From assembly GCA_030248295.1 (NCBI GenBank), contig JASANH010000875.1, forward strand, positions 1 to 64,000: 64,000 nt of DNA, in the 5' to 3' direction. The stretch is from Mesodorylaimus sp. YZB2_4. Taxonomy: Eukaryota > Nematoda > Enoplea > Dorylaimida > Dorylaimidae. Below, in pieces: positions 63,911-64,000 of this stretch. How positions within the stretch are numbered: the stretch's first letter is position 1; the number at the start of each line of letters is the position of its first letter. A program made the translations under genes and the position numbers. A model generated the notes under the pieces. It searched no databases and was not told the DNA's origin. It saw only the letters and a list, made by a program, of their open reading frames with translations.

Positions 63911-64000
63911 TTAGGGAATCGGGAGTGGCGCAACTAATTCGTGCGAGCATCAAATGTGATCGGAGGGTGCTTGGAAATGGTTTTTATAGTTCAGTCCTAA

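Overview
The window is eukaryotic and almost certainly from a nematode. The strongest marker is a complete cuticle collagen gene (54.5-55.7 kb) with the N-terminal membrane segment, Arg-x-x-x-Lys-Arg cleavage site, Gly-X-Y blocks and conserved C-terminal tail of that class. A synaptophysin, a CAP protein, Ly6-type proteins and OATP transporters agree with this. Genes are split by short introns with GT...(T/C)AG borders. Intergenic DNA is long and full of mobile-element debris, unlike the compact Caenorhabditis genome. The clade cannot be fixed from this sequence.

Layout: 0-0.7 kb LINE endonuclease remnant; 1.3-2.5 kb unrecognised basic protein (-); 4.9-6.6 kb VWA-domain receptor with tandem tyrosine motifs in its tail (-); 7.1-8.3 kb non-autonomous inverted-repeat transposon; 8.6-12.1 kb neuromedin-U/pyrokinin-like GPCR (-); 14.3-16.2 kb RING/B-box protein (-); 16.7-21.6 kb two tandem genes for a 16-cysteine secreted protein family I do not recognise (-); 22.3-23.0 kb Ly6-like protein (-); 25.5-37.0 kb three tandem OATP/SLCO transporter genes (+) plus the remnant of a fourth; 37.4-40.6 kb dead LINE split by a nested, deleted LTR element; 41.0-41.9 kb foldback-like element; 42.6-43.8 kb CAP gene (+); 47.9-48.8 kb synaptophysin-family gene (+); 50.4-52.2 kb BPI/LBP-type lipid-binding protein (+); 54.5-55.7 kb collagen (+); 56.6-57.5 kb double-Ly6-type membrane protein (-); 57.5-64 kb mostly repeats, with possible exons at the right edge.

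The genes form no pathway or operon. Many encode secreted or surface proteins. Local duplication is the main theme: three OATP copies share eight intron positions and phases and show patchwork similarity that suggests gene conversion, and the 16-cysteine pair shares all introns and all cysteines. At least four short interspersed repeat families recur. Two are tRNA-derived, a third has a tRNA-like head, and a fourth carries a small hairpin with compensatory base changes. Exon borders given here were worked out by hand from splice motifs, phase and paralogue comparison; no transcript evidence was available.
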